64,000 bases of DNA from Palaemon carinicauda (taxonomy: Eukaryota; Arthropoda; Malacostraca; Decapoda; Palaemonidae): the NCBI RefSeq assembly GCF_036898095.1, contig NC_090751.1:85665628-85729627 (forward strand), written 5' to 3'. Shown one piece after another: positions 62,814 to 64,000 of this stretch (positions are counted from its first letter, which is position 1; every line of letters starts with the position of its first letter). A program made the translations under genes and the position numbers. The notes under the pieces were generated by a model. That model searched no databases. It saw nothing but the letters and a program-made list of their open reading frames with translations, and was not told the DNA's origin.

Positions 62814-63212
62814 TTCCAATATCCTTTTAATCTGTCTCTTGAAATGTTTTTAATATTGTTTTATGGGTTGTTCGGAAGGCTAAGAAGCCTTTCGCATCCT
62901 GATTGATGTGGCGGGTGGTCAAAGTCATTTCTTGAGAGCGCCCAGATTAGGGGTTTGATGAGGTCCTGTTGTATGGGTTGCAGCCCTTGATACTTCAGCT
63001 CCTGGGAGTCTGTCAGCATCCTACGAGGATCGCTGGGCTCCGTGAGGAAGACAGACTTACAAGGCAGAGTAATCGTCTAAGTCAACTTCCTCACCAGGTA
63101 CCTATTTATTTTGGTTTTGTTATATTGATAACTGCCAAAATGAAAAAACTCTTTGCTTATACGCTGTAAACATAATTAACTCTGGTCTCTACCCACCTCC
63201 TTGGGTGTGAAT
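62814..63212 (+). other. 3' untranslated segment of DIRS-C
   Basis: Closely matches 34951-35352 of DIRS-B, including the AAGGCT-AAGA-AGCCTT stem-loop at 62876-62891. Confidence 0.6.
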
Positions 63213-63308
63213 CAGCTATTATATATTCACCGGCTAAGTTAAATATTTAAAAATGATATTTTAATTATAAAATAAATTTTTGAATATACTTACCCGGTGA
63301 ATATATAA
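63213..63308 (+). repeat. Internal complementary region of DIRS-C
   Basis: CACCGGCTAAGTTAAATATT is the complement of the left tip. ATGATATTTTAATTATAAAA onward is the complement of the right tip at 63500-63548. Confidence 0.85.
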
Positions 63309-63552
63309 ATTAAACGACCCTCCCTTCCTCCACAATAGAGATGCAGTGGGATGAGAAGAAATTGAAGGTTTTGTTTACATCGAGAGTGGTATCTGGCCGA
63401 CAGTTGGTGCTGGTGGGCACACCCGCAACCTGCATAGCGATCGCTCGCGAGTTTTTTATGTATGTGTCTGTCGAGTAACAGAGTTGCAGCTATTATATAT
63501 TCACCGGGTAAGTATATTCAAAAATTTATTTTATAATTAAAATATCATTTTT
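63309..63552 (+). repeat. Right inverted terminal repeat of DIRS-C
   Basis: Reverse complement of the left repeat. AGCGATCGCT is at 63436-63445. The outer tip has GTAAGTAT at 63508-63515. Confidence 0.85.
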
Positions 63553-64000
63553 CGTATATTTAAAATTGGAGAATTTTAGTATAAATGAAATCAGTGGATT
63601 CTTACTGAAATAAAGCCAACACTTGATACTCGTGAAATTCATATTCATCATGAAGGTTTGCATGTTCGGAGAATTCCCATTTAATTACAAATAACTTTCA
63701 GTATTTTACTCCATATTTAAGTGAATTGAGTATGAATGTAGTTTTTCAGATAGCTGCCAATGGGATGATAGAAAATGGGAATGGAAGTTACATTTTCTGT
63801 GTCATATCCCTTGCATCTACCAGTTGTAATGATATCCGAGATATGTCCTTACCTGATTTAACTTGCTGTGTCCTTAGTTACCAGGTGATGGATTTTCTTG
63901 CAACACCTCCTCCCCTCTCCCCTTGCCCCCAACAACCCTTCCCCAGCCACTCCCCCCTTTATTCACTTAGCAATCTTTTAAAACACCATACTTCCTTAGC
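63553..64000. other. UBE4A intron 7, after DIRS-C
   Basis: Non-coding. A C-rich pyrimidine tract is at about 63907-63960. I looked for the expected next UBE4A exon (starting with G then a YPIL-type sequence) and did not find it. Confidence 0.4.

Larger units (their letters stand above)
57172..63552 (+). mobile_element. DIRS-C: full-length degraded DIRS-like retrotransposon in UBE4A intron 7
   Basis: Left tip TTTTAAATATTTAACTTAGC at 57172. Internal complementary region at 63213-63308. Right tip AATTAAAATATCATTTTT ending about 63548-63552. Inverted repeats of about 150 bp. The same gene order as DIRS-B, but with deletions and many stops in gag, RT and recombinase. The outer ends and recombinase are closest to DIRS-B, whereas the 5' non-coding segment matches DIRS-A. 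Confidence 0.9.

Overview
This is eukaryotic, intron-rich, transposon-dense DNA. Its repeat content fits a malacostracan crustacean, most likely a decapod (shrimp, crab or crayfish): abundant DIRS-type tyrosine-recombinase retrotransposons, Tigger/pogo DNA transposons, non-LTR retrotransposon 3' ends with AAT-type tails, and GTTAGGTTAGG-bearing dispersed repeats. The species assignment is inference from repeat style, not a database match.

The only host gene I can support is the 5' two thirds of a ubiquitin-chain elongation factor E4 gene, the UBE4A orthologue, on the + strand. Seven coding exons (35794-35909, 40270-40573, 43295-43622, 53721-53941, 55313-55525, 55679-55873, 56432-57126) join in frame with GT-AG introns. 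They encode about 690 residues, from the start Met to a conserved ...NYRRPM stretch. The C-terminal half of the Ufd2 core and the U-box lie beyond the right edge.

Everything else is mobile. Three full-length DIRS elements of related families are present: DIRS-A (9520-16156, minus), DIRS-B (29173-35684, plus, ORFs nearly intact) and DIRS-C (57172-63552, plus, degraded). Each has inverted terminal repeats plus an internal complementary region that joins the complements of both ends. Two older DIRS remnants are DIRS-D (5610-8460, minus) and DIRS-E (37186-38760, plus). DIRS-B lies just upstream of the first UBE4A coding exon; its right end is 100 bp from the splice acceptor. DIRS-E is in intron 1 and DIRS-C in intron 7, all three in the gene's orientation.

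DNA transposons: a broken pogo/POGK-like element (3022-5385), a Tigger inserted inside another Tigger in UBE4A intron 3 (inner 46291-49112, outer 43996-49298), a hAT-type MITE with a perfect 8-bp target duplication (19930-20177), and several MITEs sharing a TTTGTATTTTTCC-type end. Non-LTR retrotransposon fragments sit at 20735-25060, 28440-29045, 52380-53140 and 54010-55080. A degenerate gag/protease-like remnant lies at 860-2421.

Regions 1-19.8 kb are almost wholly repeats; 20-29 kb is a nest of non-LTR fragments and microsatellites; 29-57 kb is UBE4A with its invaded introns; 57-64 kb is intron 7, filled by DIRS-C. No bacterial-style operon, CRISPR array, rRNA or canonical tRNA was seen.
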